A DNA stretch of 64,000 nt from Deefgea salmonis (GTDB lineage Bacteria > Pseudomonadota > Gammaproteobacteria > Burkholderiales > Chitinibacteraceae), in assembly GCF_020531905.1 (NCBI RefSeq), contig NZ_JAJAWG010000001.1, positions 186,001 through 250,000 on the forward strand. Reading direction: 5' to 3'. Numbering within the stretch: position 1 is the first letter of the stretch; each line of letters opens with the position of its first letter. This document shows positions 34,365-44,601 of the stretch, in pieces. Below the pieces are notes generated by a model. The model ran no database searches, was not told the origin of the DNA, and saw nothing but the letters and a program-made list of their open reading frames with translations. The position numbers were made by a program, and so were the translations under genes.

Positions 34365-34488
34365 CCAAACCCAAATCCAATCCCAATCCCAAGCATGGGT
34401 AGTCTCGCTGGTGCTGGCCTTAGTATTGGCGCAGCGTGACGTGCCGATTGCGGTTAAGACCTACTTTGCGACCTTTTCTGGCAACTGA
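34354..34488 (+). CDS. Possible 44-residue ORF, doubtful
   Basis: An ATG inside the second repeat copy opens a 44-residue frame: a Gln/Ser-rich start (MAMAQTQIQSQSQ), a hydrophobic stretch (AWVVSLVLALVLAQ), and a short end with VPIAVKTYFATFSGN. It has no convincing ribosome binding site of its own. It could be a small membrane peptide, or the degraded 3' end of an earlier gene. I include it only so that this gap is described. Confidence 0.15.
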   Translation: MAMAQTQIQSQSQAWVVSLVLALVLAQRDVPIAVKTYFATFSGN

Positions 34489-34538
34489 AGTCAGCTTAAC
34501 AAGGTAGAATAAGCCTTGCTTCTTACTTCGGTGCCCGC

Positions 34539-37500
34539 ATGTCCAGCCGCTTGCATATCTACCAGTCCAATCGCCTTGAAAATCTGTTCGAATTATTACA
34601 AGCGCTGTATGGCGTCGCCTTGAGCGATCCGTTTGCTAGCGAAAAAATCATTGTCTCCAGTAAAGGCATGGAGCGTTGGCTGCGGTTTAAATTGGCCGAT
34701 CGCGTCGGGATTTGCGCCGGGATCGACTTTCAGCTGCCGGCCAGTTTTGTCTGGTCTTTGCTCAAAGACGCATTGCCGCATTTACAAGCTGATTCGCCAT
34801 ATAGCGCTAGCCCGCTGGCTTGGCGCTTATTTGGCGTATTGCCAACATCGGGCGCCCGCGCCGCTAGCCCGATTGTGGCGGCGTATTTGGATGAAGGCGA
34901 TGCGCGGCGGCAAATGGCGTTGGCGGGTAAATTGGCCGATGTGTTCGATCAGTATTTGGTGTTTCGCAGTCATTGGATTGCGGCGTGGGAAGCGGGGCAG
35001 TTGGTGGGCTTGGGCCCCGATGAAGCGTGGCAGGCGACGTTGTGGCGTGAAGTCAAAGCCAGTATCGACGCCGATTTTGGCGTAATGCCGCATCGTGCCG
35101 ATATGTTTGTGCAGCTATTTAATGCGTGGCAAAACGAGGGTCCGAGCCGGTTGCCTGAGCGCATTACCGTGTTTGGCGTGGCCGGCATGCCGCCGGCGTA
35201 TATCGACGTGCTGGGTGCGTTGGCCGAACACATCGACGTGAATTTATTTCTACTTAATCCCTGCCGCGAAGAATGGGGGGCGATTGTCAGCGCCCAAGTG
35301 ATTGCGCGCCGCCAATTAGAACGCGATCAAGAAGATTTGTATCTCGACATTGGTCATCCGCTGTTGGCGTCTATGGGCAAAGCCGGGCGTGATTTTTATC
35401 GCGCGGTAACGGAGGCTTTTCCGTGGAGCGGTGGTGGTGAGCAGTGGTTGTTTTACGACCCGCTCGAGCACATTGCCACCCCCAGCTTATTGCAAACGCT
35501 GCAATCGGACGTGCTCAATCTATTCAATCGCGACACGCATAACGCCCAAGTGGTGGCAAAGAACGATCGTTCACTGACGTTTCATAACGCACATAGCGCG
35601 ATGCGTGAAGTGGAAATCTTGCACGATGAAATCACCGCCATGCTGGTCAATGACGACAGTTTATTGGCCTCCGAAATTGCTGTGTTGCTGCCCGACATGG
35701 GGCCGTATGCGCCGCTGATCGAGGCGGTTTTTGGCGGTGCTAAAGCCTCGGGCGCGCCCAATATTCCGTTTAATATCGCCGACTTAACCACGCAGCAAGA
35801 ATGCCCAGCGGTCGATGTATTAATGCAGTTATTGCAATTGCCGGAAAGCCGCTGCAAAGCCGATGAAATGTATGGCTTACTGGAAACGCCGCAAGTGGCG
35901 GCGCGCTTTGACATCAGTAGCGATCAATTGCTAACGATTCGGCATTGGATTGCGGCCGTCGGCATCCGCTGGGGCTTAGATGCGGCGCATCGCGCTGAGT
36001 TTGATTTGTCCGATATGGGTGCAGCCAATACCTGGCAGCTGGGTTTGGATCGATTGCTATTGGGACTGACTTTGCCCAATGCTTTAGCTGGCGACGCGGT
36101 GCCGCTATGGGGTGAGGCTTCGTTTGCTGAGGTCTCTTCTGGAGAGGAATTGTCTGAAGAGGGATTGTCTGAATGGACCGCGCTAGCGCCGTGGGATGAT
36201 TTAGAAGGCTCGCAAGCGAGCTTATTGGCTAAATTAACGCGCTTTGTCGCCGCCATCGCCCAATGGCGCAGCGCACTGGCCGCACCGCGCACGCTGCTTG
36301 AATGGCGAGATGATATTTTATTGCTGCTTGAGGAATTTATTGTATTTGACGAGCACGACGAAGCTGAGCTCAAGCTGGCCGATGCGATTCGTTCGACCTT
36401 GGCCGATTTGGCGCAAGAATCGCAATTGGCCGGTTTGGTCGATGCTGTGCCGCGCGAGGTGGTTGCCGATTGGCTGCAACATCGGTTTGAAAACAGCAGC
36501 CGAGGCTCGGGCTTTATGTCGCGTGGGGTGACGTTTTGTACCATGGTGCCGATGCGCGGTTTGCCGTTTCGCGTGGTGGCGGTGTTGGGTTTGAATGAAA
36601 ATGATTTTCCGCGTAATCCGCCCACGGCGGGGTTTGATTTAATTGCCCAACATCCGCGTTTAGGCGATCGCTCGCGTCGACTGGATGATCGGTATTTATT
36701 TTTAGATTTGATATTGGCGGCACGAGAAAAACTCTATTTGTCGTGGGTTGGGCGCAGCTTAAAAGACGACGCGCATTTTCCGCCTTCGGTCTTAGTGAGC
36801 GATGTGCTCGATTGTGTGGCGCAGGGGTTTTTTCTGGAAGGCGATGTCCACGCCAGTATTGAGCAACGCCGCGCGCAGCTATTGCAGCATTTAACCCGTG
36901 AGTATCCGCTGCAACCCTTTAGTCTGCAAAACTTTGCTGGCCATACCCCGGATCAAGCAGCGAACGCCATGGCGTCATTTAATCCGCTGTGGCGCAGCGC
37001 CGCCGAGCAAATTGCCCGAGCGGCGCGCCATTCTGTAGGGCTGGCGGAAGGCGACTCTGGCGCGAACGAGACCGCCGCGAGTGATGGCACCGTGAGCGAG
37101 GCCTATCCGCCCTTTGAGATGCCCACCAGTTTACGTTGGGATGAATTGGCGCAATGCTTGGCCAAGCCCGCGGCGTATTTTTTGCGGCACCGCGCGCATT
37201 TGTTTTTTCAAAATGACGCCAATGATGGCCACCTTGAAGACGATGAAGCTTTTGACTTAAAAGATTTTCGTGATTACGCCGTGCGCGAATTGGGCTTGAG
37301 GTATGGGCTTGAAGCGCATGATTTAGTATTTGCTCGGGGCAATACCCCGTTGGGTGCGCCGGGCAATCTCTTGGTTGATGAGCAATTGTTTGCCGCTTGC
37401 GCGCTGCTCGAAGCCTTGCCACGCTATCAAAGTAGCCCGGTATTGCCGCCGCAAATGGTGCAGCTCAATATCCCATTAACCGCTTGTCCTGCGGTGCAAA

Positions 37501-38066
37501 TCACCGGCTGGTTGGATGCCTGTTATGCCGAGGGGCGGATCGTTTTAAAAAGCCAAATTTATCCGCGCGATGTGTTTCGCGCTTGGGTGGAGCATTTGGC
37601 ATTGTGCGCCATGCAGCCCAGTGGCATGCAAACGGTGACGCGGTGGTTGTCACCGGAGCGGGTGTTGTACTTCGCGGCGATTGCGCCAGCGCAGGCGATG
37701 CTGCATTTGAGCGAGGTGTTGGCTTTGTATCAAGCGGCAATGCATGCGCCTTTGGTGTTTTTCCCGCATAGCGCCTTGGCTTGGGGTAAGGCGGCGGACA
37801 GTGATGCGGCGGACGATGACGCCACGCAGGCTATACGTTGGGCGGCGCTGATTAAACGTTGGTTGCCGAGTTTTAATGCCGATGGCGAGTGGCAAGAAGT
37901 GCAAAATCAATTGCTTTGGCCGCAAGATCCTTTGCAAATGTCGAGCGCCACAGCGGCGCAATGTATCCATTGGGCGGAGCGTATTGTTTTGCCGATGTTG
38001 GCGGTAGTGAAAGACCGCAGCTTGCACCTCGATTTTGCCAGTTTGCTCACAGGAGACCCAGCATGA
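34539..38066 (+). CDS. recC: Exodeoxyribonuclease V subunit gamma (RecC)
   Basis: Chi-recognition subunit of the RecBCD helicase-nuclease, which processes double-strand breaks for RecA loading. The 1175 residues are near the E. coli length (1122). The start LHIYQSNRLENLFELLQ is the classic RecC N-terminus, followed by KIIVSSKGMERWLRFKLAD and FQLPASFVWSLL. Later blocks include VTVFGVAGMPPAYIDVL-like (ITVFGVAGMPPAYID), SGFMSRGVTFCTMVPMRGLP and VAVLGLNENDFPR followed by DRYLFLDLILAAREKLYLSW. RecC has a helicase-like fold without ATPase motifs, and none is seen. Its stop overlaps the recB start (ATGA), so the two are translationally coupled. Confidence 0.96.
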   Translation: MSSRLHIYQSNRLENLFELLQALYGVALSDPFASEKIIVSSKGMERWLRFKLADRVGICAGIDFQLPASFVWSLLKDALPHLQADSPYSASPLAWRLFGVLPTSGARAASPIVAAYLDEGDARRQMALAGKLADVFDQYLVFRSHWIAAWEAGQLVGLGPDEAWQATLWREVKASIDADFGVMPHRADMFVQLFNAWQNEGPSRLPERITVFGVAGMPPAYIDVLGALAEHIDVNLFLLNPCREEWGAIVSAQVIARRQLERDQEDLYLDIGHPLLASMGKAGRDFYRAVTEAFPWSGGGEQWLFYDPLEHIATPSLLQTLQSDVLNLFNRDTHNAQVVAKNDRSLTFHNAHSAMREVEILHDEITAMLVNDDSLLASEIAVLLPDMGPYAPLIEAVFGGAKASGAPNIPFNIADLTTQQECPAVDVLMQLLQLPESRCKADEMYGLLETPQVAARFDISSDQLLTIRHWIAAVGIRWGLDAAHRAEFDLSDMGAANTWQLGLDRLLLGLTLPNALAGDAVPLWGEASFAEVSSGEELSEEGLSEWTALAPWDDLEGSQASLLAKLTRFVAAIAQWRSALAAPRTLLEWRDDILLLLEEFIVFDEHDEAELKLADAIRSTLADLAQESQLAGLVDAVPREVVADWLQHRFENSSRGSGFMSRGVTFCTMVPMRGLPFRVVAVLGLNENDFPRNPPTAGFDLIAQHPRLGDRSRRLDDRYLFLDLILAAREKLYLSWVGRSLKDDAHFPPSVLVSDVLDCVAQGFFLEGDVHASIEQRRAQLLQHLTREYPLQPFSLQNFAGHTPDQAANAMASFNPLWRSAAEQIARAARHSVGLAEGDSGANETAASDGTVSEAYPPFEMPTSLRWDELAQCLAKPAAYFLRHRAHLFFQNDANDGHLEDDEAFDLKDFRDYAVRELGLRYGLEAHDLVFARGNTPLGAPGNLLVDEQLFAACALLEALPRYQSSPVLPPQMVQLNIPLTACPAVQITGWLDACYAEGRIVLKSQIYPRDVFRAWVEHLALCAMQPSGMQTVTRWLSPERVLYFAAIAPAQAMLHLSEVLALYQAAMHAPLVFFPHSALAWGKAADSDAADDDATQAIRWAALIKRWLPSFNADGEWQEVQNQLLWPQDPLQMSSATAAQCIHWAERIVLPMLAVVKDRSLHLDFASLLTGDPA

Positions 38067-41000
38067 TGCCCGCGAGTAATGACAACCTTGTGTTATCGCC
38101 CAATGTCCCCGCCAAGGCAGCGAGTGTGTCGCCGATTTTTTCTCCCTTAATGGTGCACGATGTGCCGCTGGGGGGGCGAGTGCTGATTGAAGCGTCGGCC
38201 GGTACCGGCAAAACTTTTAATATCACTGGCCTGTATGCCCGCTTGATTTTAGGGGCGGGTATATCGCCAGACGAACCGGCCTATAACGCAGCCAAGGGAT
38301 TACTCCCTGAGCGTATCTTGGTGGTGACGTTTACCAAGGCGGCAACGGCCGAGCTCAAAGATCGGATTCGTTTACGTTTGGCGCAATTAACGCAGACCTT
38401 TGTGGAGCAGATGCCGGTGATGGTGGGCGACGCACCAGAGCCTTTTTGTGCTGAGGTGTGGGCGCGGGTGATGGCCGAAGGTTTAGATCCCGATCCTTTA
38501 TTGCGGCAATTGCGCTTGGCGCTGGCGACGCTCGATTGCGCGGCGATTTCAACGATTCATAGTTTTTGCCAGCGTTTATTGACTGAGCAAGCGTTTGAGG
38601 CGGGCTTTGATTTTGATCGGCAATTATTAGAAGACGAAAGCGAATTACTCGCCGAGATTGCCCATGATTTTTGGCGTAGTCAGGTGTATGCCGCTGATGC
38701 GGCGTGGGTGGCGTATTTACGCGAGCAAAAAATCGACGTGCCGTATTTAGAGCAATTGGCTGGCCAAGTCAAAAGCCTAGATCCGGCGTATTTCTTGCCT
38801 TTGCCTGCTTTGCCGTCGGCCACGTATCGGGACGAGCGCGCCGCGCAATATGCCGTGCAATGGCAGCAATGCCAGCATTGGTGGGATCAAGGCGAAATTG
38901 CCGCATTGCTACTGAATGCCCAAGCGGGTGGGGTTTTTTCTGGTACGTACAAGCTCAGTGATGAAAAGTGGCAAGGCTGGCTGGCGGCCACGCATCGATT
39001 GCTGCAAAGCACCACGCCGAGCGTGGCGTTATTTAAAGATTGGGAAAAATTTAGTCAAAGTCATTTACTAAAAATGACTAAAAAAGAATTTAAACCCGTT
39101 GCGCCGCAGCATGAGTTTTTTGCCGCCGCCGAGGCTTTATTGGCCAATGCCGACAGTATGGCGGCTGATTTGGCTTTGCAACTGAAATACTGGCGCTTGG
39201 ATTTTGCCCGTTATGTGCGTGAGCAATTGGCGTTACGCAAAGCGCACAGCGGTAAAATGTCGTTTGACGACAGTATTACTTGCTTAGCTGCGGCGCTCGA
39301 TGATCCGATTCGGGCCCAAAACTTGGTTGCAAAGGTCAGCCAAAAATACCGTGCGGCCTTGGTTGATGAGTTTCAAGATACCGATCCTTTGCAATTTAAA
39401 ATTATTGATCGCTTGTTTGGCCAAGCGTTAAGCGACGGCAGTACGCCGCCGTTTTTTATGGTGGGCGATCCGAAGCAAGCCATTTACGCTTTTCGCGGCG
39501 CCGACGTGTACGCCTATTTGGGCGCGCGTGGGCAGGCTAAAGCGTGTTATTCGATTGAGACTAATTTTCGCTCTGACGCGCCGATTGTTGAATTTGTGAA
39601 CGCGCTATTTGCGCCCAAAGATGCTTTTGTTGAGCAACAAATTAGTCATCCGACCATTGCCGCCAAGCAAAGTGGCGATTCCAAATGGCAATGCGCTGAT
39701 GATCGCGGCGCGGTGCATGCGTTTGTGTTTGATGGATTAAATCCGGACACCGCCGAAAAAATGCTGTTGGCGGCAACCGCCGATGAAATCGCGGGCTTAC
39801 TCAATGCCGCGAGCCAAGGCAAGGCCACGCTAAGTGGCGGCGCTTTAAGTCCAAAAGATATCGCGGTGTTGGTGCCAAGTCATCGACAAGCGCACGCCAT
39901 GCGGCACGCTTTGGCCGCGCGCGGCGTGGCGTCGGTGATGCAAACCCGAGAAAGCGTGTTTGCTTCGAGTGAGGCGCAAGGCTTGTGCGCGATGCTGGCA
40001 GCGATTGAAGCGCCGGCGCAAACCAGCTTGTTGCGCCATGCTTTGGTCAGCTCGGTCATGGGTTTGAGCGTGGCGCAATTAATGGCCTTGCAATTGGATG
40101 ATGCCGCTTGGCAGTCCGAGGTGGAAAACCTGCAAAGCTGGCGTGATGAATGGCGCAAATTTGGCTTTATGCCGATGTTTCGGCGCTGGTTGGTCGAGGC
40201 CGATATTACCAGCCGTGTCTTAAAGCAAGACGGTGGCGAGCGGCGCTTGACCAATTTATTGCATGTGGCGGAGTTGGTGCAGCATGAATCCAGATCACGC
40301 CCCAATCCGGCTTTATTGCTGGCGTGGCTTGAGCGACAAATTGCTGAGCCCAATCAGGGCGCCGAAAGCCAGCAGATGCGCTTAGAAAGCGACGCCGATC
40401 GCGTGCGTTTGGTGACGATTCATGCGTCTAAAGGTTTGGAATATCCGATTGTGTTTTGCCCGTTTGCATGGAAAGGCAAGGGGGAATTGGTGCGTAATCC
40501 ACAGTGGGTGTCGTTCCACCAGCCCAATGCCGGACATGCGCTGCAAATTGACGTCGGCACCGCGCAACTGGAAGAACATCTGGCGCAAGCCGAGCATGAG
40601 GCGTATGCCGAGCAAATTCGTTTATTGTATGTGGCCGTCACTCGCGCCAAGCATCGCTTGTATTTGGCGTATCCGGCGTTTGAAAAACTGGCTTGGCAGT
40701 CGCTAGCGGGGCTGAAAAACGCACCGCTGACGCATTTATTGCGCACTGAAACGGGCGAGCCGATCGGTCAACAGCTTAAATCGCTCACGCCATCGCTGCT
40801 GAGTAGCGCCTTTGCTCGTTTGGGGGCGGTGACGGTGAGTGACTTGCCTGAGCCGACGCGCTACAGCGGCGTTGATTATGCCTTGCCTGATTTGCAGCTG
40901 ACGCCGCGCTCCAAACGATTTGATTTTGCACCGTGGAGTTTGGCCGCGCCGTGGCGCTTGGCGAGTTTTACTTCGCTGACGCGCAGCCACGCGAGCGAGG

Positions 41001-41833
41001 CGCTGGCCGAAATCGGCACCGATTACGACGCCGATGGTGTGCAAGTGCAGCGCTTTGAAAGTGAGGCGTTGACGACGCAAATGCGCTTTTGTTTTGCGCG
41101 CGGTAGTCGCGCGGGGACTACCTTGCATGCGGTGTTGGAGCATACCGATTTTAGCCGCGCCAATGCCGCTGAGTTGGCACAAGCCGTAACGCAAGCGATG
41201 CAAAAATCAGGTCTGCCGATTCGCGATGATGCTGCACCGCAAGTCGCCGCTTGGTTATTGGAGGTATTGGCCGCGCCCATCACGCTTGAGAAGGGTGTGC
41301 TGCGCTTAAATCAATTGGCCCAGCGCCAGCGTTTAAATGAATGGTCTTTTTTATTGGGGTGTAAGTCGGTCGATATTGCGGCTTTTTGCCGTGTATTGGC
41401 GCAAGCCGAGTTTGGCGTTGAACCGCGCTTTATTGCCGCCGCGCAGCGCTTAAAACCCGAGAAATTCGTTGGTTATTTAAATGGTTTTGTTGATTTGATT
41501 TTCTTTTGGCAAGGGCAGTATTTTATTGCCGATTATAAATCCAACTTTTTGGGTGACCGCTTGAGCGATTACGATCAAGGCGCTTTGCGCGAGGTGATGA
41601 GCGACTCGCATTATTACTTGCAGTATTTGCTGTATAGCTGCGCTTGGCACCGGCATATGTTGGCGCGCTTGGGGGATGGCTATGATTATGAGCGTGATTT
41701 TGGTGGGGTGTTGTATTTGTTCATTCGGGGTATGTCGTTAGAAGCAAATGATTGTGGAGTCTGGCGGGATAAACCCCCTTTAAAACTGATTGAGGCACTC
41801 AATCGCGCTTTAGGTGAAGGAGTGGCGCAATGA
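38063..41833 (+). CDS. recB: Exodeoxyribonuclease V subunit beta (RecB)
   Basis: The 3'-5' helicase and only nuclease of RecBCD. Start at the ATG at 38063, with AGGAGA at 38051-38056 and overlap with the recC stop, giving 1256 residues (E. coli 1180). The frame is open further upstream within recC but without homology. SF1 helicase motifs: Walker A ASAGTGKT at 44-51, motif II region ALVDEFQDTDPLQF, MVGDPKQAIYAFRGAD (motif III), and ETNFRSDAPIVEF; later, LVTIHASKGLEYPIVF and LLYVAVTRAKHRLYL. The C-terminal nuclease domain is intact, with GYLNGFVDLIFFWQGQYFI and ADYKSN, which holds the catalytic Asp and Lys. Confidence 0.97.
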   Translation: MMPASNDNLVLSPNVPAKAASVSPIFSPLMVHDVPLGGRVLIEASAGTGKTFNITGLYARLILGAGISPDEPAYNAAKGLLPERILVVTFTKAATAELKDRIRLRLAQLTQTFVEQMPVMVGDAPEPFCAEVWARVMAEGLDPDPLLRQLRLALATLDCAAISTIHSFCQRLLTEQAFEAGFDFDRQLLEDESELLAEIAHDFWRSQVYAADAAWVAYLREQKIDVPYLEQLAGQVKSLDPAYFLPLPALPSATYRDERAAQYAVQWQQCQHWWDQGEIAALLLNAQAGGVFSGTYKLSDEKWQGWLAATHRLLQSTTPSVALFKDWEKFSQSHLLKMTKKEFKPVAPQHEFFAAAEALLANADSMAADLALQLKYWRLDFARYVREQLALRKAHSGKMSFDDSITCLAAALDDPIRAQNLVAKVSQKYRAALVDEFQDTDPLQFKIIDRLFGQALSDGSTPPFFMVGDPKQAIYAFRGADVYAYLGARGQAKACYSIETNFRSDAPIVEFVNALFAPKDAFVEQQISHPTIAAKQSGDSKWQCADDRGAVHAFVFDGLNPDTAEKMLLAATADEIAGLLNAASQGKATLSGGALSPKDIAVLVPSHRQAHAMRHALAARGVASVMQTRESVFASSEAQGLCAMLAAIEAPAQTSLLRHALVSSVMGLSVAQLMALQLDDAAWQSEVENLQSWRDEWRKFGFMPMFRRWLVEADITSRVLKQDGGERRLTNLLHVAELVQHESRSRPNPALLLAWLERQIAEPNQGAESQQMRLESDADRVRLVTIHASKGLEYPIVFCPFAWKGKGELVRNPQWVSFHQPNAGHALQIDVGTAQLEEHLAQAEHEAYAEQIRLLYVAVTRAKHRLYLAYPAFEKLAWQSLAGLKNAPLTHLLRTETGEPIGQQLKSLTPSLLSSAFARLGAVTVSDLPEPTRYSGVDYALPDLQLTPRSKRFDFAPWSLAAPWRLASFTSLTRSHASEALAEIGTDYDADGVQVQRFESEALTTQMRFCFARGSRAGTTLHAVLEHTDFSRANAAELAQAVTQAMQKSGLPIRDDAAPQVAAWLLEVLAAPITLEKGVLRLNQLAQRQRLNEWSFLLGCKSVDIAAFCRVLAQAEFGVEPRFIAAAQRLKPEKFVGYLNGFVDLIFFWQGQYFIADYKSNFLGDRLSDYDQGALREVMSDSHYYLQYLLYSCAWHRHMLARLGDGYDYERDFGGVLYLFIRGMSLEANDCGVWRDKPPLKLIEALNRALGEGVAQ

Positions 41834-43659
41834 TCAATACCTTCACAACGACACTGCCGCCAATCGCCAACGAGACCAACACCGGTGAAAAAATCGACGT
41901 TGAAAAAATTGATTTTTCTAGCGCACTGCTGGATTTACTCCGCCGCAAGAATCCTAACGCCCCTGTCGACTTACTGGGACTGGTCACGCAATTGGCCAAG
42001 GCCAGTGAGCGCGGCGATGTCTGCGTTGATATTCCAGCGCAAACAGACTTAGCCGCATGGTTGGCCAGTGGTTTGGTGGGTGAGGCGGGTGATTTTATGC
42101 CCCTGATTGCCTCGCATCAGCGGCTGTATTTAGCGCGGTATCATGCGTATGAGTCGCGATTAGCGGCGCAATTGCGTGCCATGGCACTCGATGCACCACC
42201 CGCTCCTGATGAAGCGGCATTGGCTGCGCATGTACAGACATTTTTTGCCGAAAGCCATGAAAACCCCGATTGGCAAAAAATCGCCGTCACCGCCGCGCTG
42301 CATCAGCGTTTAAGTATTGTCAGCGGCGGTCCGGGTACGGGTAAAACCACCACCTTGATTAAGTTATTGACCTTGCTGCAAATCAGTAGCGATCGCGTGC
42401 TCAATATTGCGCTGGCCGCGCCAACCGGTAAGGCGGCGATGCGCATGCAAGCGGCAATTAGTCAGGGTAAGCAAGATTTAGCCAAAAAAGGCTTGTTGAG
42501 TGCGGCGTTGGCGGCGCAAATCCCTGATCAAGCCACGACTTTGCATCGCTTGCTGGGTAGCCAATTTAATTCGGTGCAGTTTCGCCATCATGCTGCGCGC
42601 CCCTTGGTGCTGGATGTGCTGGTGCTGGACGAAGCGTCGATGATTGATTTGGCGCTGATGAGTAAATTAGTCGATGCTTTGCCGCCGCAGGCTCGCTTGA
42701 TTTTATTGGGTGATAAAGATCAACTCGCTTCGGTTGAAGCCGGTGCCGTGATGGGGGATTTATGCGAGGAAAGTGGCTTTTCACCGGACTTTGCCGCTAA
42801 ATTGTCGCGTTTAACGGGGCAGGTGGTTGAACCGAGCTTTTCGGCGTCGGCCATTGGCGAACATGTGCTGACTTTGCATAAAAGCTATCGTTTTTCCGGT
42901 GTGATTGGCGAATTGGCGCGGGCGATCAATGCCGGCGATTTACGTAAAATTAGTGCGTTGTTGTTGCCTGCAACTCGCCAGCCGGCGACGCCCGCAGGGG
43001 ATGAGGCCTTGATTTGGTATCCGAGTAATCCAGCGGCGAGCGGCCAAGACTTATCCGCGCCATTGCTGGCGGGCTATGCGCCATTTTTTGCTGCGGTAGC
43101 TGCCAAGGCGTCACCAAGTGATGTGTTTGCTGCGTTTGACGCGTTTCGTGTGCTAAGCCCGGTGCGCCAAGGTGCAGCCAGTGTGGCAAGGGTGAATCAT
43201 TTAATTGAAGCGCAGTTGGTCAAACAAGGTTTAAGAATGAATGACCAAGTCTGGTATGCCGGTCGGCCGGTGCTGGTGCCGCAAAATCTTTACGACTTAG
43301 CGTTGTATAACGGCGATATTGGCCTGACGTTGGCGGATGAACACGGCAAGCTTTGGGTGCATTTCCCCGCGAGTGATGGCGGTACGCGCAAAGTTGCCCC
43401 TGCGCGCTTGCCAGCGGTGGAAACCGCATTTGCGATGACGGTGCATAAATCGCAAGGTTCAGAGTTTGCGCACGTATTATTGCTGTTGCCCAGTCCAAAT
43501 GATGGCGGCAACCGTGTTTTAAGTCGGGAGCTGGTTTACACCGCCATTACGCGCGCGCGCCAGCAAGTGAGTTTGTGGGGTGAGGAAAGCATCATTACTA
43601 GCGCCAGCCGCAAAGGCATTACGCGGCAATCGGGTTTGGCGCAGCGCTTGCTGACTTAA
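41830..43659 (+). CDS. recD: Exodeoxyribonuclease V subunit alpha (RecD)
   Basis: The 5'-3' helicase of RecBCD. The 609 residues equal the E. coli RecD length (608). An N-terminal domain that contacts RecC is followed by the SF1 motifs: Walker A GGPGTGKT at 166-173, LAAPTGKAAMRMQ (Ia), VLVLDEASMIDLALM (II), LILLGDKDQLASVEAG (III), then LHKSYRF, and near the end AMTVHKSQGSEFAHV and ELVYTAITRARQQVSLWG. Its ATG overlaps the recB stop by 4 nt (ATGA). The gene order C-B-D without ptrA differs from E. coli but is common in betaproteobacteria. The long overlaps suggest a fixed subunit ratio. Confidence 0.97.
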   Translation: MINTFTTTLPPIANETNTGEKIDVEKIDFSSALLDLLRRKNPNAPVDLLGLVTQLAKASERGDVCVDIPAQTDLAAWLASGLVGEAGDFMPLIASHQRLYLARYHAYESRLAAQLRAMALDAPPAPDEAALAAHVQTFFAESHENPDWQKIAVTAALHQRLSIVSGGPGTGKTTTLIKLLTLLQISSDRVLNIALAAPTGKAAMRMQAAISQGKQDLAKKGLLSAALAAQIPDQATTLHRLLGSQFNSVQFRHHAARPLVLDVLVLDEASMIDLALMSKLVDALPPQARLILLGDKDQLASVEAGAVMGDLCEESGFSPDFAAKLSRLTGQVVEPSFSASAIGEHVLTLHKSYRFSGVIGELARAINAGDLRKISALLLPATRQPATPAGDEALIWYPSNPAASGQDLSAPLLAGYAPFFAAVAAKASPSDVFAAFDAFRVLSPVRQGAASVARVNHLIEAQLVKQGLRMNDQVWYAGRPVLVPQNLYDLALYNGDIGLTLADEHGKLWVHFPASDGGTRKVAPARLPAVETAFAMTVHKSQGSEFAHVLLLLPSPNDGGNRVLSRELVYTAITRARQQVSLWGEESIITSASRKGITRQSGLAQRLLT

Positions 43660-43708
43660 TTGACTATTGCGGCGTTGGGCACGAATCATCAAATTACCAA
43701 TTAAACAA

Positions 43709-44497
43709 TTAAACAAAAATTTGCCGATGTGATGTGGTGCTCGCTTGCGGTGTTTGGTAGTCGATTTGATGTGCGTCTAAAGCCGCTAAGCAGCCTATTT
43801 CTTGAATTACCCAGCTCATCTCGGCGGCGACGGGCGCAGTAATGCGCAGGGTTTCGCCACTTAGCGGGTGTTTAAACTGCATTTGAGTGCATGCCAATAG
43901 CAGGCGATTTACCCCAAAGGCTTGGGCAAAGGCCCGATTGTGCCGTCCTTTACCATAAGTGGTGTCGCCAATAATCGGGTGGCTTAGGTGTTTGAGGTGA
44001 CGGCGAATTTGATGCCGACGGCCTGTGATTGGCTCGAGCGTGACGACGGCATAACGGCTGCTGGGGTATTTGTCCACGGTCCATGGCAGCTCGACACTGG
44101 CAATGCGCCGATAGTCGGTTTGGCTGGCTTGCGCGGCTTTTTCAACGATCCCGCCAAACACTTCAGCGTCGTCTTTACGGATTTCTAGCGGATGATCGAT
44201 TTGGCCTTGCTCGTCCGGCCAGCCGCGCACCACGGCTAAATAATTTTTTGTTACTTGCCGTTCGGCAAACTGCATCGACAGCGCGCGGGCGCTGTCTGAA
44301 TTGAGGCCAAACAATAAAACCCCCGAGGTGGCTTTGTCCAAGCGATGTGCCGGGAAAACATGCTGGCCAATTTGATCGCGCAAAAGTTGCACCGCAAAGC
44401 GCGTTTCGTAAGCGTCTAAGCTGCTGCGGTGAACCAATAAATCACTCGGTTTGTGAATGGCAACGAGCTGTTCGTCTTGGTACAAAATGGGGAGCAT
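43709..44497 (-). CDS. truC: tRNA pseudouridine(65) synthase TruC
   Basis: Isomerises U65 to pseudouridine in the T-stem of some tRNAs. It belongs to the RluA family. The 262 residues resemble E. coli TruC closely: the start PILYQDEQLVAIHKPSDLLV followed by HRSSLD, then DQIGQHVFPAHRLDKATSGV with the catalytic Asp54, and KNYLAVVRGW. The C-terminal half has YAVVTLEPITGRRHQIRRHL, HPIIGDTTYGKG and the final LLLACTQMQFKHPLSGE. It lacks the S4 RNA-binding domain found in RluC and RluD, as TruC does. It is convergent with recD and divergent from the next hypothetical gene. Confidence 0.93.
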   Translation of the reverse strand: MLPILYQDEQLVAIHKPSDLLVHRSSLDAYETRFAVQLLRDQIGQHVFPAHRLDKATSGVLLFGLNSDSARALSMQFAERQVTKNYLAVVRGWPDEQGQIDHPLEIRKDDAEVFGGIVEKAAQASQTDYRRIASVELPWTVDKYPSSRYAVVTLEPITGRRHQIRRHLKHLSHPIIGDTTYGKGRHNRAFAQAFGVNRLLLACTQMQFKHPLSGETLRITAPVAAEMSWVIQEIGCLAALDAHQIDYQTPQASTTSHRQIFV

Positions 44498-44601
44498 GGC
44501 GTTGCTTTGTAACGAGGAGTGGGAAAAGAGTCGACGTTTATGACGAACGACGTCAGTATATGCTAATGTAATGGATGTCTGTTTGTGGTTTAGGTGCGTT
44601 T

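Noticed and set aside
35924-36625. 233-residue frame opposite recC
   Set aside because: Antisense to recC with low-complexity Ser/Asn/Ala composition and no domain.
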